Assembly (NCBI GenBank): GCA_028712885.1
Contig: JAQTPK010000011.1
Coordinates: 1-63,474 of the forward strand
Source of the DNA: Syntrophales bacterium
Lineage (GTDB): Bacteria; Desulfobacterota; Syntrophia; Syntrophales; UBA4778
Reading direction: 5' to 3'
Length of the DNA stretch: 63,474 bases
Position numbers and translations under genes: made by a program. The notes beneath the pieces are model-generated. The model was not told the DNA's origin, searched no databases, and was given only the letters and a program-made list of their open reading frames with translations. How positions within the stretch are numbered: position 1 is the stretch's first letter; each line of letters starts with the position of its first letter. Shown here piece after piece: positions 15,632-26,704 of this stretch.

Positions 15632-17005
15632 ATGTCCGGAAACATGACCCCCAAGGAAATCGTTGCGGAGCTGGACAGGTATATAATAGGCCAGGAAGAA
15701 GCGAAGCGGGCCGTGGCGATCGCCCTCAGGAACCGCTGGCGGCGGAAAAACGTTCCCAGCGAGCTCCGGGACGAGATCCTTCCCAAGAATATAATAATGA
15801 TCGGCCCGACAGGCGTGGGCAAAACGGAAATCGCCCGGCGTCTGGCGAAAATTGACAATGCTCCGTTCGCAAAGGTCGAGGCCTCCAAATTCACGGAAGT
15901 CGGATACGTGGGGCGGGACGTGGAGTCGATGGTCCGCGACCTGGTTGACCTGGCCGTTAATTCCGTCAAAGCCGAGGAAAGAGAAAAAGTCATGGCGCGG
16001 GCGCTTGAGCTTGCTGAGGAGAAAGTGCTGGACGCCCTCTTTCCCATGAAGATGGAGCATCGGGCCGGCCAGACGGATGGGACGCCCGACGTTGTGGTGT
16101 TCGAAGGTTCGGGACAGCCGGCGTCGACGCGGGAGAAAATCCGTAAGCTTCTGCATGAGGGGAAATTCGACGACCGTTACATTGAAATAGAAGTCAGCGA
16201 ACAGGGCGGCCCGATGCCGATGATCGAGATCTTCAGTTCCTCAGGCGTGGAGGACATGGGGCTGAACATGCGGGAGATGCTCGGCAACATCTTTCCCCAG
16301 AAGAAGAAGAAGAAAAGGGTGAAAGTCCCGGAAGCGATCGAGATCATGAAGAACGACGAGGCGCAGCGTCTGATCGATATGGACAGGGTCACAAAGACGG
16401 CCATCGAGCGCGTGGAGGAATCAGGGATCATCTTCCTCGATGAAATAGACAAGATCGTGGGAAGCGAGACCCCGCACGGTCCCGACGTCTCCCGCGAGGG
16501 AGTCCAGAGGGACCTCCTTCCGATCGTGGAAGGGTCAACGGTGAACACGAAATACGGCATGCTCAAAACAGATCATATCCTGTTCATCGCCGCCGGCGCG
16601 TTCAGCTCGACCAAGCCCTCGGACCTGATTCCCGAACTGCAGGGGAGATTTCCGATCCGTGTCGAGCTTGATTCCCTCGGGAAAGAGGATTTCATCAGGA
16701 TTCTGAGGGAGCCGTATAACGCGCTCATCAAGCAGTACACGGAGATGCTGGCCACCGAGGGGGTGGATCTCTCTTTCAGCGACGACGCCGTCTCGGAAAT
16801 CGCCGAGGTAGCCGCCGTTGTCAACGAGCGCACGGAAAACATCGGGGCGAGGAGGCTGTATACGATCCTTGAGACGCTGCTGGACGAGCTGTCGTTCGAC
16901 GCTCCGGATATGCGGGGCAAAAACATCGTGATCGACGCGGCCTACGTGAAGGAAAGACTGGAAGACATTATTGAAGACGAAGATCTGACGAGATATATCC
17001 TTTAA
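15632..17005 (+). CDS. hslU: ATP-dependent protease ATPase subunit HslU
   Basis: An AAA+ unfoldase that feeds substrates to HslV. The 457-residue protein has the N-terminal [17 protein letters not shown] block, Walker [10 protein letters not shown] near residue 58, and the I-domain insert with the lysine run [11 protein letters not shown]. It also has Walker [11 protein letters not shown], a sensor region, and the C-terminal EDLTRYIL, which docks into HslV. ATG 15632 has GAGAGG upstream; the longer frame overlaps hslV in a different frame and is not used. Together with hslV it is a complete heat-shock protease. Confidence 0.97.
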   Translation: MSGNMTPKEIVAELDRYIIGQEEAKRAVAIALRNRWRRKNVPSELRDEILPKNIIMIGPTGVGKTEIARRLAKIDNAPFAKVEASKFTEVGYVGRDVESMVRDLVDLAVNSVKAEEREKVMARALELAEEKVLDALFPMKMEHRAGQTDGTPDVVVFEGSGQPASTREKIRKLLHEGKFDDRYIEIEVSEQGGPMPMIEIFSSSGVEDMGLNMREMLGNIFPQKKKKKRVKVPEAIEIMKNDEAQRLIDMDRVTKTAIERVEESGIIFLDEIDKIVGSETPHGPDVSREGVQRDLLPIVEGSTVNTKYGMLKTDHILFIAAGAFSSTKPSDLIPELQGRFPIRVELDSLGKEDFIRILREPYNALIKQYTEMLATEGVDLSFSDDAVSEIAEVAAVVNERTENIGARRLYTILETLLDELSFDAPDMRGKNIVIDAAYVKERLEDIIEDEDLTRYIL

Positions 17006-18035
<1,030 letters not shown>

Positions 18036-18140
18036 ATTGATCGAAGATGAGAAGATGAGAAGTTGAGAGGGTAGGAGGCTGGGACCCGAAAAGCTGAGAT
18101 AAACGAACCGGATACCGGAAAACTGAAAACCGGAAACTGC
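18036..18140. repeat. Short-unit degenerate repeat between argB and argD
   Basis: GATGAGAAGATGAGAAGTTG (about 18045-18065) is followed by ACCGGATACCGGAAAACTG and AAAACCGGAAACTG (about 18109-18140). These are degenerate 7-8 base tandem units of two kinds. I see no clear opposite arm, so this is a half-palindrome at best. Confidence 0.55.
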
Positions 18141-18158
18141 TTTTCTTAAGGATAGAAG

Positions 18159-19343
18159 ATGACCACGGAAGAATGCATCGGGTTGGCTAAGAAATATCTC
18201 ATGAATACGTACAGCCAGGCGCCCATCGTGCTCCTGAAGGGGAACGGCGCCAGGGTCTGGGATGAAGAAGGAAAAGAGTATCTGGACTTCGCGGCCGGCA
18301 TAGCGGTGAACAATCTCGGCCACGCCCATCCGAAGGTCGTGGAAGCGATCCGTAAGCAGGCCGGCGTTCTTATGCATGTTTCCAATCTCTACTATATCGA
18401 CATGCAGATCCGGTTCGGCAGGATGCTGGTTGAGAACTCCTTTGCCGGAAAGGTGTTTTTTTGCAACAGCGGCGCGGAAGCGAACGAAGCCGCGATCAAG
18501 CTGGCGCGGAAATACGGCCGGGATCGAATGGGCGGGAAGTTCGGCATAATCACGATGGAGAACGCCTTTCACGGGCGCACCCTGGCCACTCTCGCCGCGA
18601 CGGGACAAAAGAAATACCAGGAAGGCTTCGAGCCGCTGCCGGACGGTTTCAGGCAGGTCCCCTTCAACGATACGGCCTCGCTGGAAAAGGCAGTTGACGC
18701 CGGCACGTGCGCCGTCATGCTGGAGCCCATTCAGGGAGTCGGGGGAGTGATAGTGCCCGGAGAAGATTACCTGAAGGAAGTCAGGGAACTTTGCACTCGC
18801 AAGGGGATACTGATGATCCTGGATGAAGTCCAGACCGGGATGGGCAGAACGGGCCGTCTGTTCGCGCATCAGCTCTACGGGGTGGTGCCTGATATCATGA
18901 CCCTGGCAAAGGGGATAGGCGGGGGATTTCCCCTCGGCGCCATGCTTGCCGCAGATGATGTCGCATCCGCATTCGGCCCCGGGAGCCATGCATCGACTTT
19001 CGGAGGGAACCCGCTCGCCATGGCTGCGTCGGCGGCAACGCTCCGGACGATGCTCGATGAAAAAATACCGGAAAGGGCGGCCGAGATCGGAATGTATTTC
19101 TTTGAAAAACTGGTGGAGCTCCGGGGGAAGCATGCCGGCATAGGGGAGATCCGCGGCAAGGGTCTCATGCTGGGGATGGAGTTGGGCGAAAAAGCCCCCG
19201 CCTGCGTGGCCGCATGCCGCGAGAAAGGACTCCTCATCGATTCGACCACCCGCTCACTGAGGTTTGTGCCTCCTCTTATCGTCACACGGGATGAAGTGAA
19301 CCGGGCCGCAGACATTATCGACGAGGTGCTGAATATATTATGA
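18159..19343 (+). CDS. argD: Acetylornithine aminotransferase
   Basis: A class III PLP aminotransferase converting N-acetylglutamate semialdehyde to N-acetylornithine; ArgD can also act as N-succinyl-DAP aminotransferase. The 394-residue protein shows the substrate-side YLDFAAGIAVNNLGH, cofactor contacts FFCNSGAEANEAAIKLARK and FHGRTLATL, the acidic LDEVQTGMGRTG, and the PLP lysine in TLAKGIGGGFPLGAM. It starts at ATG 18159 and its end overlaps argF by four bases (ATGA), so the two are translationally coupled. Confidence 0.96.
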   Translation: MTTEECIGLAKKYLMNTYSQAPIVLLKGNGARVWDEEGKEYLDFAAGIAVNNLGHAHPKVVEAIRKQAGVLMHVSNLYYIDMQIRFGRMLVENSFAGKVFFCNSGAEANEAAIKLARKYGRDRMGGKFGIITMENAFHGRTLATLAATGQKKYQEGFEPLPDGFRQVPFNDTASLEKAVDAGTCAVMLEPIQGVGGVIVPGEDYLKEVRELCTRKGILMILDEVQTGMGRTGRLFAHQLYGVVPDIMTLAKGIGGGFPLGAMLAADDVASAFGPGSHASTFGGNPLAMAASAATLRTMLDEKIPERAAEIGMYFFEKLVELRGKHAGIGEIRGKGLMLGMELGEKAPACVAACREKGLLIDSTTRSLRFVPPLIVTRDEVNRAADIIDEVLNIL

Positions 19344-20263
19344 AGAAAGATCTGTTGAACGTCAGCGGCCTGAATGCAGCCGACTTGATTAGTATTCTCG
19401 ATCATGCCGGCCGGATCAAGGCATGGCACAAAGAGGGCCGGGAATACACCCCTCTGAAGGGAAAAACGCTCGGGATGATCTTTTACAAGTCGTCGACCAG
19501 GACCAGGCTTTCTTTCGAGGTCGGGATGTACCAGCTCGGGGGTCTTGCCATCTTTCTCAGCAACAGGGATATCCAGCTTGGACGGGGAGAGACGGAGGAG
19601 GATACGGCGAAAATCATGTCCCGGTATCTCGACGGCATCATGGTCCGGACATTTTCCCAGGAATCGGTGGAGGCCTTTGCCAGGACGGCGGCGATTCCGG
19701 TCATCAACGGTCTGACGGATCTCCTTCATCCCTGCCAGATCCTCAGCGACCTGTTCACGATAAAGGAAAAAAAGGGCGGATGCGAAGGAGTCCGCATTGC
19801 CTACATCGGAGACGGAAACAATATAGCCAACTCCTGGATTGATGCGGCGTTAAGGGTCCCGATCCATCTGCGGCTGGCCTGTCCGCAGGGGTACGACCCC
19901 GATCGGGGTTTCCTCGCCCGGGGGGAGAAGGAAGCGGCCGCAAAGGTGGAGCTTTTCCGCGATCCATCGGAGGCGGCGGACGGGGCGGACGTGCTTTATA
20001 CGGACGTATGGACCAGCATGGGACAGGAGGCGGAAAAAGACGCCCGCGCCGAGGCCTTCCGTAATTTTCAGATAAACCGGAGAATCGTCGAGCAGGCCCG
20101 CAAGGACGCAATCGTCATGCATTGCCTGCCGGCTCACCGCGGGGAGGAGATAACATCCGAGGTGATAGACGGTCCGCGTTCGGTCGTACTGGACCAGGCG
20201 GAGAACAGGCTCCACGTGCAGAAAGCAGTTATGGACATCTTGATGGGAGGAAAAGAGAAGTGA
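19340..20263 (+). CDS. argF: Ornithine carbamoyltransferase
   Basis: Makes citrulline from ornithine and carbamoyl phosphate. Signatures are the carbamoyl-phosphate loop [11 protein letters not shown] (about residues 52-62) and [12 protein letters not shown], with the ornithine-loop block near the C-terminus and the [10 protein letters not shown] motif carrying the catalytic cysteine. Length, 307, is normal. The start overlaps argD (ATGA) and the stop overlaps argG (GTGA), so argDFG forms a tight coupled unit. Substrate is ornithine rather than acetylornithine by overall family resemblance and by the presence of argD and argH around it. Confidence 0.96.
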   Translation: MKKDLLNVSGLNAADLISILDHAGRIKAWHKEGREYTPLKGKTLGMIFYKSSTRTRLSFEVGMYQLGGLAIFLSNRDIQLGRGETEEDTAKIMSRYLDGIMVRTFSQESVEAFARTAAIPVINGLTDLLHPCQILSDLFTIKEKKGGCEGVRIAYIGDGNNIANSWIDAALRVPIHLRLACPQGYDPDRGFLARGEKEAAAKVELFRDPSEAADGADVLYTDVWTSMGQEAEKDARAEAFRNFQINRRIVEQARKDAIVMHCLPAHRGEEITSEVIDGPRSVVLDQAENRLHVQKAVMDILMGGKEK

Positions 20264-21486
20264 GCAGTAAATTCAGAAAAGTAGTGCTTGCCTATTCCGG
20301 CGGGCTCGACACGTCCGTAATCCTCAAGTGGCTGATCGAAACCTACGGCTGCGAGGTCATCGCCTTCGCGGCTGATGTCGGGCAGAAAGAGGAGCTTGAG
20401 GGTCTTGAAAAAAAAGCGCTGGATACGGGTGCTAAAAAGATTTATATAGACGATTTAAAAGAGGAATTCGTCCGCGATTTCGTTTTCCCGGCGCTTAAGT
20501 TCAACGCCGTCTACGAAGGGACTTACATGATGGGCACTTCTCTGGCAAGGCCCGTCATCGCCAAGAGACAGATCGAGATTGCCCGGAATGAAGGGGCGGA
20601 CGCCGTTTGCCACGGGTCGACGGGCAAGGGCAACGACCAGGTCCGGTTCGAGCTTACTTATCTGGCGCTGGACCCGGAAATCAGGATTATCGCAGCATGG
20701 CGGGACCCCCACTGGGCGTTCGACTCCCGGCAGTCCATGATCGATTATGCGGAGAAGCACGGTATCCCTCTCCCGCTGTCAAAAGAGAAACCTTACAGCA
20801 GCGACCGCAACCTGCTGCATATCTCCCACGAGGGCGGCATTCTCGAAGACCCGTGGAGGGAGCCGGACGAAGATATGTTCGTCCTGACCGTGTCGCCGGA
20901 AATGGCGCCGGACAAGCCCGCTTACGTCGAGATCGGTTTCGAGCAGGGCGTTCCGACAGCGGTCGACGGGGTGAAGATGAGCCCGGCGAAACTGCTCGAT
21001 CACTTGAACCGGATCGCGGGCGCAAACGGCATCGGGCGAGTGGACATGGTGGAGAACCGGTTCGTCGGCATGAAATCGCGCGGAGTATACGAGACCCCCG
21101 GCGGAACCGTGCTGTGGGCGGCCCATCGGGCGCTGGAGTCGATCACGATGGACCGGGAGGTGATGTTTCTGCGCGACTCGCTGATGCCGCAGTTCGCCCG
21201 GCTGGTGTATTACGGTTTCTGGTATTCGCCGGAAATGGAGATTCTGCAGAAGACGGCGGACGAAATGCAGGCCAATGTGACCGGCTTGGCGCGGCTCAAG
21301 CTTTACAAAGGGAGCTGCATCGTGGTCGGGCGCAAATCGCCTCATTCCCTTTACAGCGAGAAGCTTGCCAGCTTCGAGACGAGCGAAGCCTACGAACAGA
21401 AGGACGCCACGGGATTTATAAGGCTGAACGCCCTGCGGCTGAGAACCCGGGCCCTGCTTAATCGGAAGAAAGTGAAGAGAAAGTAA
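20260..21486 (+). CDS. argG: Argininosuccinate synthase
   Basis: Condenses citrulline and aspartate with ATP. The N-type ATP pyrophosphatase motif AYSGGLDTS is at residues 10-18, followed by [15 protein letters not shown], the aspartate/citrulline-binding region, and the tetramerisation tail. The start is GTG at 20260 with GGGAGG upstream, overlapping the argF stop; this gives 408 residues, the family norm. The last residues (NRKKVKRK) and stop merge into a purine-rich degenerate repeat, which may have altered the extreme C-terminus. Confidence 0.97.
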   Translation: MSSKFRKVVLAYSGGLDTSVILKWLIETYGCEVIAFAADVGQKEELEGLEKKALDTGAKKIYIDDLKEEFVRDFVFPALKFNAVYEGTYMMGTSLARPVIAKRQIEIARNEGADAVCHGSTGKGNDQVRFELTYLALDPEIRIIAAWRDPHWAFDSRQSMIDYAEKHGIPLPLSKEKPYSSDRNLLHISHEGGILEDPWREPDEDMFVLTVSPEMAPDKPAYVEIGFEQGVPTAVDGVKMSPAKLLDHLNRIAGANGIGRVDMVENRFVGMKSRGVYETPGGTVLWAAHRALESITMDREVMFLRDSLMPQFARLVYYGFWYSPEMEILQKTADEMQANVTGLARLKLYKGSCIVVGRKSPHSLYSEKLASFETSEAYEQKDATGFIRLNALRLRTRALLNRKKVKRK

Positions 21487-21540
21487 AGAGTAAAAAGCTG
21501 AGGTAAGTGTGAAGTGAAAAGTGCGGAGAGGAAAGCAGGG
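21487..21540. repeat. Purine-rich degenerate repeat between argG and argH
   Basis: Units such as GAGTAAAAAGCTGAGG and GTGAAGTGAAAAGTG run from the argG stop to about 21540. No complementary arm is present. The units recall those at 50661-50716. Confidence 0.45.
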
Positions 21541-21557
21541 GGCTTGGGTAGAAGGGC

Positions 21558-22961
21558 ATGAAGAAGAGCAGGAAACCATGGGGCGGGAGGTTCAGCGCTC
21601 CCACGGACAGGCAGGTGGAGGAATTCACGTCCTCCCTGCCGTTTGACCGACGGCTCTACCGCCACGACATTGCAGGCAGCATCGCCCATTGCCGGATGCT
21701 CGAGCGGATAGGCGTTATCTCCCGCGAGGAGGCGGACAAGATCGCAGCCGGACTGGAGGGCATCCGCAGAGACATCGAGGCCGGGCTCCTCCGTTTTTCT
21801 CCGGAGCTCGAGGACATCCATATGGCCGTCGAGAGCGCCCTTGTGGAGAGGATCGGTCCCGCCGGAGGGAAGCTTCATTCCGGGCGCAGCCGCAACGACC
21901 AGGTCGCTCTGGATCTGCGTCTCTATCTTCGCGAAGAGACCGCAAGGATCATCTCGCTCCTGGAGAGGCTCAAGGACGCATTCCTGGACACGGCCCGCAG
22001 CGAGATCGACACGATTCTCCCCGGATACACCCACCTGCAGAAGGCCCAGCCCGTTCTGCTTTCCCACTACCTTCTCGCCTACTGGGAAATGCTGGACCGC
22101 GACGAGACGCGCTTCCGGGAATGTCTGGAGAGGATAAACGTCCTGCCCCTCGGGGCGGCGGCGCTCGCCGGCAGCTCCCTTCCCCTTGACAGGAAGTACG
22201 TCGCGCAAATTCTTGAGTTCCCGCGGATCTCGGGCAACAGCATGGACGCGGTTTCCGACCGGGACTTCGCGGCGGAATTCCTGTTCGCCGCGTCGCTGTG
22301 CATGATGCACATGAGCAGGTTCTGCGAGGATCTGATCATCTGGTCGAGCGGCGAGTTCTCCTTCATTGAGATTTCGGACGCCTTCACCACCGGGAGCAGC
22401 CTGATGCCGCAGAAGAAAAACCCGGACGTGGCGGAACTGGTTCGCGGAAAAACGGGAAGGGTTTACGGAAATCTGATATGCCTTCTGACGGTGCTGAAAG
22501 GACTTCCGATGAGCTACAACAGGGATCTTCAGGAGGACAAGGAGCCCGTCTTCGATACTGTTGATACCCTGGCCGGCTGTCTTGGCGTCATCGGGTCAAT
22601 GCTGGACGGGATCAAGTTCGACAGGGAGCGGATGCTGGAAGAAGCCGCCCGCGGCTTCTCCACCGCAACCGAAATAGCCGATTACCTGGTCATGAAGGGA
22701 GTACCCTTCCGAACGGCGCACGGCATCGTCGGCGGCATTGTCGGCGAGTGCGTCAGGTCGGGGAAGACATTGGCTGACCTGCGTCTGGAAGACTGGCGCC
22801 GTTACCACTCATCTTTCGGGAACGATGTTTTCAGCCGCCTGGACGCGAAAAGCTCTATTCTGTCGAAGACCGTGGAAGGCGGGACGGGCCGGAAACAGGT
22901 CAAAAAAAGGATCGAAGCCCTTGAGAGGCTGCGGTCGAAGAGGAGGAAGGCCGATCGCTGA
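21558..22961 (+). CDS. argH: Argininosuccinate lyase
   Basis: Splits argininosuccinate to arginine and fumarate, the last step of the pathway. Fumarase/aspartase superfamily landmarks are KPWGGRFS at the start, HSGRSRNDQVALDLRLY, GYTHLQKAQPV with the general-acid histidine, and the flexible signature loop TTGSSLMPQKKNPD carrying the catalytic serine. The 467-residue length is normal. ATG 21558 lies after a weak purine stretch. The lipoprotein gene overlaps its 3' end in another frame. With argB, D, F and G it completes the pathway from acetylglutamate. Confidence 0.97.
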   Translation: MKKSRKPWGGRFSAPTDRQVEEFTSSLPFDRRLYRHDIAGSIAHCRMLERIGVISREEADKIAAGLEGIRRDIEAGLLRFSPELEDIHMAVESALVERIGPAGGKLHSGRSRNDQVALDLRLYLREETARIISLLERLKDAFLDTARSEIDTILPGYTHLQKAQPVLLSHYLLAYWEMLDRDETRFRECLERINVLPLGAAALAGSSLPLDRKYVAQILEFPRISGNSMDAVSDRDFAAEFLFAASLCMMHMSRFCEDLIIWSSGEFSFIEISDAFTTGSSLMPQKKNPDVAELVRGKTGRVYGNLICLLTVLKGLPMSYNRDLQEDKEPVFDTVDTLAGCLGVIGSMLDGIKFDRERMLEEAARGFSTATEIADYLVMKGVPFRTAHGIVGGIVGECVRSGKTLADLRLEDWRRYHSSFGNDVFSRLDAKSSILSKTVEGGTGRKQVKKRIEALERLRSKRRKADR

Positions 22962-23427
22962 CGCCGGCAGGATATCCGGAAGGCGGGGCGGTCCGCTGAT
23001 CGCGGCGCTGGCCTGCGCCCTTCTGATCGGAATTTTCCCGGGCTGCGGGAAAAAGGCGGACCCTGTGCCGCCGCGTTTCACCCCGCCTCCCGCGGTCGCC
23101 GACCTGGCGGCCCGCGCGACGGAGGAGGGGATAAGGCTCGAGTGGACGGAACCCGCGCATTCCGAACCCGTGGAAAGAGTGCTGATCATGAGGAGCGAAC
23201 TGCTGGTCGCGGGAGAGAGCTGCCCGGGATGCCCGAGGACTTTCAACCGGATTGCGGAGCTTTCCCCGGAAGAAATCGAGGAAACGGAAGAGGGCAGGGC
23301 ATGGTACCTTGACGGCAGGGTGGAGGAATCGATCCTCTACACGTATCGCATTGTAATATGCGACTCGTCGCGGTACTGCGGCGCGGAATCCAACCCGGCG
23401 GAGATCAAGTTCCGGAGAAAGAGATAA
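22921..23427 (+). CDS. Small lipoprotein between argH and lysA
   Basis: A lipobox protein with hydrophobic LIAALACALLIGIFPG followed by CGKKADPVPP, the GCGKKxDP pattern of short lipoproteins that commonly sit beside lysA. The mature part (about 130 residues) resembles a fibronectin-type-III-like fold (IRLEWTEPAHSEPVERVLI ... YTYRIVICD) and has two extra cysteine pairs (CPGC, and two Cys near the end). The start is unclear: there is no ATG or GTG in the right place. TTG 22921 lies inside argH, and AGGAGG at 22941-22946 points to a codon near 22954 that is ATC. The end at 23427 is firm. Confidence 0.75.
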   Translation: MRGCGRRGGRPIADAGRISGRRGGPLIAALACALLIGIFPGCGKKADPVPPRFTPPPAVADLAARATEEGIRLEWTEPAHSEPVERVLIMRSELLVAGESCPGCPRTFNRIAELSPEEIEETEEGRAWYLDGRVEESILYTYRIVICDSSRYCGAESNPAEIKFRRKR

Positions 23428-23453
23428 CATTCATTCACATTGCGGGGCGGGAG

Positions 23454-24713
23454 ATGCACGATTTTCACTATGCAGGAAACGAGCTCTGGTGCGAGGACGT
23501 ACCCGTGGCGGAAATAGCCGGGAAAACGGGAACGCCCTTTTATCTTTACAGTCACAGGACGCTGCTGAACCATTACCGCACGTTTGACTCAGCCTTCGGC
23601 GCGATTCCGCATCTTGTCTGCTTTTCGGTGAAATCGAATTCCAACATCGCCATCCTGAGGATCTTCGCCCGGGAAGGAGGCGGCGCCGACATCGTTTCCG
23701 GAGGGGAACTGTACCGGGCGCTCAAGGCCGGGGTCAGCCCGAAGAGGATAGTCTATTCGGGCGTAGGCAAGAGGATCGACGAGATCGAATTCGCGCTCGG
23801 ATCCGGCATCCTGATGTTCAACGTGGAGTCCTCCCAGGAGCTCGAGCAGATCGACGCGTGCGCCGGGAGGATGCGGAAAAAGGCCGGGATCGCGATCAGG
23901 ATCAATCCCGATGTCGATCCCATGACTCACCCTCACATCTCCACCGGCCTGAAGCAGAACAAGTTCGGGATAGACATTGAAAGCTCGATCCGTGAATACC
24001 GCCGGGCGAGGAGCCTGAAAAACGTCAACGTCATAGGCGTAGACTGCCATATCGGCTCGCAGCTTACGGATATTTCACCGTTCATCGACGCCCTGGAGCG
24101 CCTCAAGGAACTGGTCCGGCTGCTGCGGGGGGAAGGATTCCAGATCCGGTATCTGGATATCGGGGGCGGGCTGGGCATAACCTACAACGAAGAGATGCCC
24201 CCTCATCCGGAGGAATACGCGAAAGCGATTATTGAAAATGCGCGCGATATCGACAGCACCTTCATCCTCGAGCCGGGACGCGTGATTGCCGGCAACGCCG
24301 GGATCCTGGTATCCTCGGTCCTTTATACAAAGAGCAACAACGAAAAAAACTTCGTCATTGTGGACGCAGGCATGAACGACCTTATCCGGCCGAGCCTATA
24401 CAGCTCTTATCACGCCATCCAGCCTGTCCGGAAGGAAAACAGGGAGGAGACGGTCGCCGACATAGTCGGGCCAATCTGCGAATCGGGCGATTTCTTCGCC
24501 AAGGGGAGATTGATTCCAAAGCTGGAACGCGGGGACCTGATCGCCGTCATGAGCGCGGGCGCCTACGGGTTCAGCATGTCATCGAACTATAATGCGCGGC
24601 CGAGGGCGGCCGAAGTCATGGTTAAAGACGGCAAGTATCACGTGATCCGCAGGCGGGAGGCATACACGGATCTTACCGCCAAGGAGAGGATCCCGGCCTT
24701 CCTCAAAAAATGA
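23454..24713 (+). CDS. lysA: Diaminopimelate decarboxylase
   Basis: A PLP enzyme of alanine-racemase fold that makes L-lysine from meso-DAP. The PLP lysine lies in CFSVKSNSN (about residue 61). ADIVSGGELYRAL, the glycine-rich LDIGGGLGI and the active-site ICESGDFFAKGR block confirm the specificity. The 419-residue form starts at ATG 23454 behind GGGGCGGGAG; the frame extends upstream into the lipoprotein gene and is rejected. It sits at the front of the DAP/lysine block, so lysine synthesis runs by dapA, dapB, dapL, dapF and lysA. Confidence 0.96.
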   Translation: MHDFHYAGNELWCEDVPVAEIAGKTGTPFYLYSHRTLLNHYRTFDSAFGAIPHLVCFSVKSNSNIAILRIFAREGGGADIVSGGELYRALKAGVSPKRIVYSGVGKRIDEIEFALGSGILMFNVESSQELEQIDACAGRMRKKAGIAIRINPDVDPMTHPHISTGLKQNKFGIDIESSIREYRRARSLKNVNVIGVDCHIGSQLTDISPFIDALERLKELVRLLRGEGFQIRYLDIGGGLGITYNEEMPPHPEEYAKAIIENARDIDSTFILEPGRVIAGNAGILVSSVLYTKSNNEKNFVIVDAGMNDLIRPSLYSSYHAIQPVRKENREETVADIVGPICESGDFFAKGRLIPKLERGDLIAVMSAGAYGFSMSSNYNARPRAAEVMVKDGKYHVIRRREAYTDLTAKERIPAFLKK

Positions 24714-24770
24714 AGAAGCTGACAAGTTGAGAAGCTGAGAAAAAAAGGAAAAGCAAATCTTTGGCTTTGA
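24713..24770. repeat. Degenerate GAGAAGCTGA repeat after lysA
   Basis: AAGAAGCTGACAAGTTGAGA and AGCTGAGAAAAAAAGG follow the lysA stop directly. The same unit recurs after dapF (25609-25640). It has one arm only. Confidence 0.5.
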
Positions 24771-24786
24771 AAGAGGGATTTACCCG

Positions 24787-25608
24787 GTGATTGAGTTTAC
24801 AAAGATGAGCGGGAGCGGGAACGACTTCATCCTGATAGATAATATCGGGGGCGCCCTGAAAATAGACGACCTGCCTGCATTTGCCCGGAGGGTCTGCAAA
24901 AGGAAGGTTTCGGTCGGAGCCGACGGGCTCATTCTTATCGAAAAATCCGACCGTGCGGATTTCCGCTGGCAGTTCTTCAATGCCGATGGAAGCCGTGCGG
25001 AAATGTGCGGCAACGGCGGGAGGTGCGCAGCCCGTTTTGCCTTTGTCAGGGAAATAACGGGTCCCCGGATGTCCTTTGAAACGGGGGCCGGGATAGTCGA
25101 CGCCGAGGTGAAGGGAACCGTCGTCAAACTCCGGCTGACAGACCCGACCGCGACCCGACTGGATTATTCGGTGCCGCTGCGCGGGCGGGAATTCGATTTG
25201 AGCAGCATCAATACGGGCGTGCCCCATGCGGTGGCCTTCACGGACGATATCGAGAAGTGCGACGTAAAGGGAATCGGAAAGGAAATAAGGTTCCATTCGC
25301 ATTTCCAGCCGGCGGGGACAAACGTCAACTTCGTTCAAATGCTTGACCGGCACGCGGTTGCCGTACGGACCTACGAAAGAGGCGTCGAGGACGAGACGCT
25401 TGCCTGCGGCACGGGCGCGGTCGCCTCGGCCCTGATTTCCCATCTTAAAGGTCTGACGGAATCGCCCGTTTCTGTCAGGGTCAGAAGCGGAGAAGCGCTG
25501 CGTATTCATTTCGAGAGCGATCGCGGGGCTGTCGGCAAGGTTTATCTTGAAGGCGGAGCAACCGTGGTTTATGAGGGCAGGCTGTGGCCGGAGGCGCTGC
25601 AGGGATAG
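24787..25608 (+). CDS. dapF: Diaminopimelate epimerase
   Basis: Converts LL-DAP to meso-DAP by a two-cysteine mechanism. The first cysteine lies in FNADGSRAEMCGNGGRC (about residue 77) and the second in ETLACGTGAVASA (about residue 205). KMSGSGNDFILID marks the N-terminus. The start is GTG 24787 with GAGGG upstream. Length, 273, is typical. Its product feeds both LysA and peptidoglycan synthesis. Confidence 0.96.
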   Translation: MIEFTKMSGSGNDFILIDNIGGALKIDDLPAFARRVCKRKVSVGADGLILIEKSDRADFRWQFFNADGSRAEMCGNGGRCAARFAFVREITGPRMSFETGAGIVDAEVKGTVVKLRLTDPTATRLDYSVPLRGREFDLSSINTGVPHAVAFTDDIEKCDVKGIGKEIRFHSHFQPAGTNVNFVQMLDRHAVAVRTYERGVEDETLACGTGAVASALISHLKGLTESPVSVRVRSGEALRIHFESDRGAVGKVYLEGGATVVYEGRLWPEALQG

Positions 25609-25810
25609 AAGCTGAGAGGTTGAGAAGTTGAGATAAAGAACAACGTAGACAGTAGTGCGCCCATTGCGTTTCATTTAGACACACATTACGCTTTCGAAGT
25701 TCTGGAAAAATAGTTGATTTTGCGTTATAAGGCTTCACTTCTGCAGGGATAGAAGAGGAAAGGGAGAATCAGCAGGGGATTCCGGAAAAAGAGGAGAGTA
25801 AGGAGGGGAT
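25609..25810. other. Gap before dapA: short repeat plus unexplained segment
   Basis: Bases 25609-25640 are a GAGAAGTTGAGA-type repeat. Bases 25650-25745 hold GCGTTTCATTTAGAC and ACATTACGC, which could pair through GCGT/ACGC ends, then TTTTGCGTTATAAGG. Bases 25746-25810 are purine-rich and end in the dapA ribosome binding site AAGGAGGGG. I see no lysine riboswitch core, no ORF and no clear promoter. Confidence 0.4.
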
Positions 25811-26692
25811 ATGTTCAAGGGAGCCATAGTCGCCATTGTTACTCCGTTCAAAAAGAACGGCAGAGTGGACGAGGATCGCTTCAGGGAATTGATCGAGTTC
25901 CAGATCAAGAACGGGACTGACGGCATAGTTCCCTGCGGCACGACGGGGGAGTCAAGCACTCTGTCGCATAAGGAACACGACAAGGTCATAGAAATAGCGG
26001 TGGAACAGACCCGGAAACGGGTTCCGGTAATAGCCGGGACGGGTTCCAACAGCACGGATGAAGCGATCCGGCTGACAAAGCATGCCCATGAGGTAGGGGC
26101 CGATGGAGTGCTGAGCGTATGCCCGTATTACAACCGGCCCACGCAGGAGGGCCTTTATCAGCACTACAGGAAAATAGCTGAGAGCGTTCCCATCCCGGTC
26201 ATCGTTTACAACATTCCGGGCAGGACGGGCGTAAACTGCATGCCCGAGACGCTGGCCAGGCTTGCTAAAATCAGCAACATCGTCGGCGTCAAGGAAGCCT
26301 CCGGGTCCATCAAGCAGATGAGCGATGTGATCCTCCATTGCGGGAAAAAATTTACCGTTCTCTCCGGGGACGACGCCTTTACGCTTCCGCTGATGGGAAT
26401 CGGCGGGCATGGCGTCATTTCCGTCATCTCCAATGTGGCCCCCGCCGACATGGCGGCGCTGGTGGATGCCGCGGCGGCGGGAAAATGGGCAAAGGCAAGA
26501 GAGCTCCATTACCGGATGAGCCCGCTTATCGACAGTCTCTTTATCGAGACTAATCCTACGCCGGTAAAGGCGCTGCTTTCGATGATGGGCAAAATCGAAT
26601 ACGAGGTGAGACTTCCGCTGGCGAGGCTCTCGGAGGCTAATTACGAAAAGCTGCGGAAAGCTGCAGTCAACTACGGATTGTTGGAGAAATAA
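25811..26692 (+). CDS. dapA: 4-hydroxy-tetrahydrodipicolinate synthase
   Basis: A class I aldolase condensing pyruvate with aspartate semialdehyde. Landmarks are GTTGESSTLS near residue 43, the general-acid tyrosine in CPYYNRPTQEGLYQHY, and the Schiff-base lysine in IVGVKEASGSI (about residue 161). At 293 residues it is full length. ATG 25811 follows AAGGAGGGG, the strongest ribosome binding site in this block. dapB starts 12 bases after its stop. Confidence 0.97.
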   Translation: MFKGAIVAIVTPFKKNGRVDEDRFRELIEFQIKNGTDGIVPCGTTGESSTLSHKEHDKVIEIAVEQTRKRVPVIAGTGSNSTDEAIRLTKHAHEVGADGVLSVCPYYNRPTQEGLYQHYRKIAESVPIPVIVYNIPGRTGVNCMPETLARLAKISNIVGVKEASGSIKQMSDVILHCGKKFTVLSGDDAFTLPLMGIGGHGVISVISNVAPADMAALVDAAAAGKWAKARELHYRMSPLIDSLFIETNPTPVKALLSMMGKIEYEVRLPLARLSEANYEKLRKAAVNYGLLEK

Positions 26693-26704
26693 GGGGGCCC
26701 TGAC

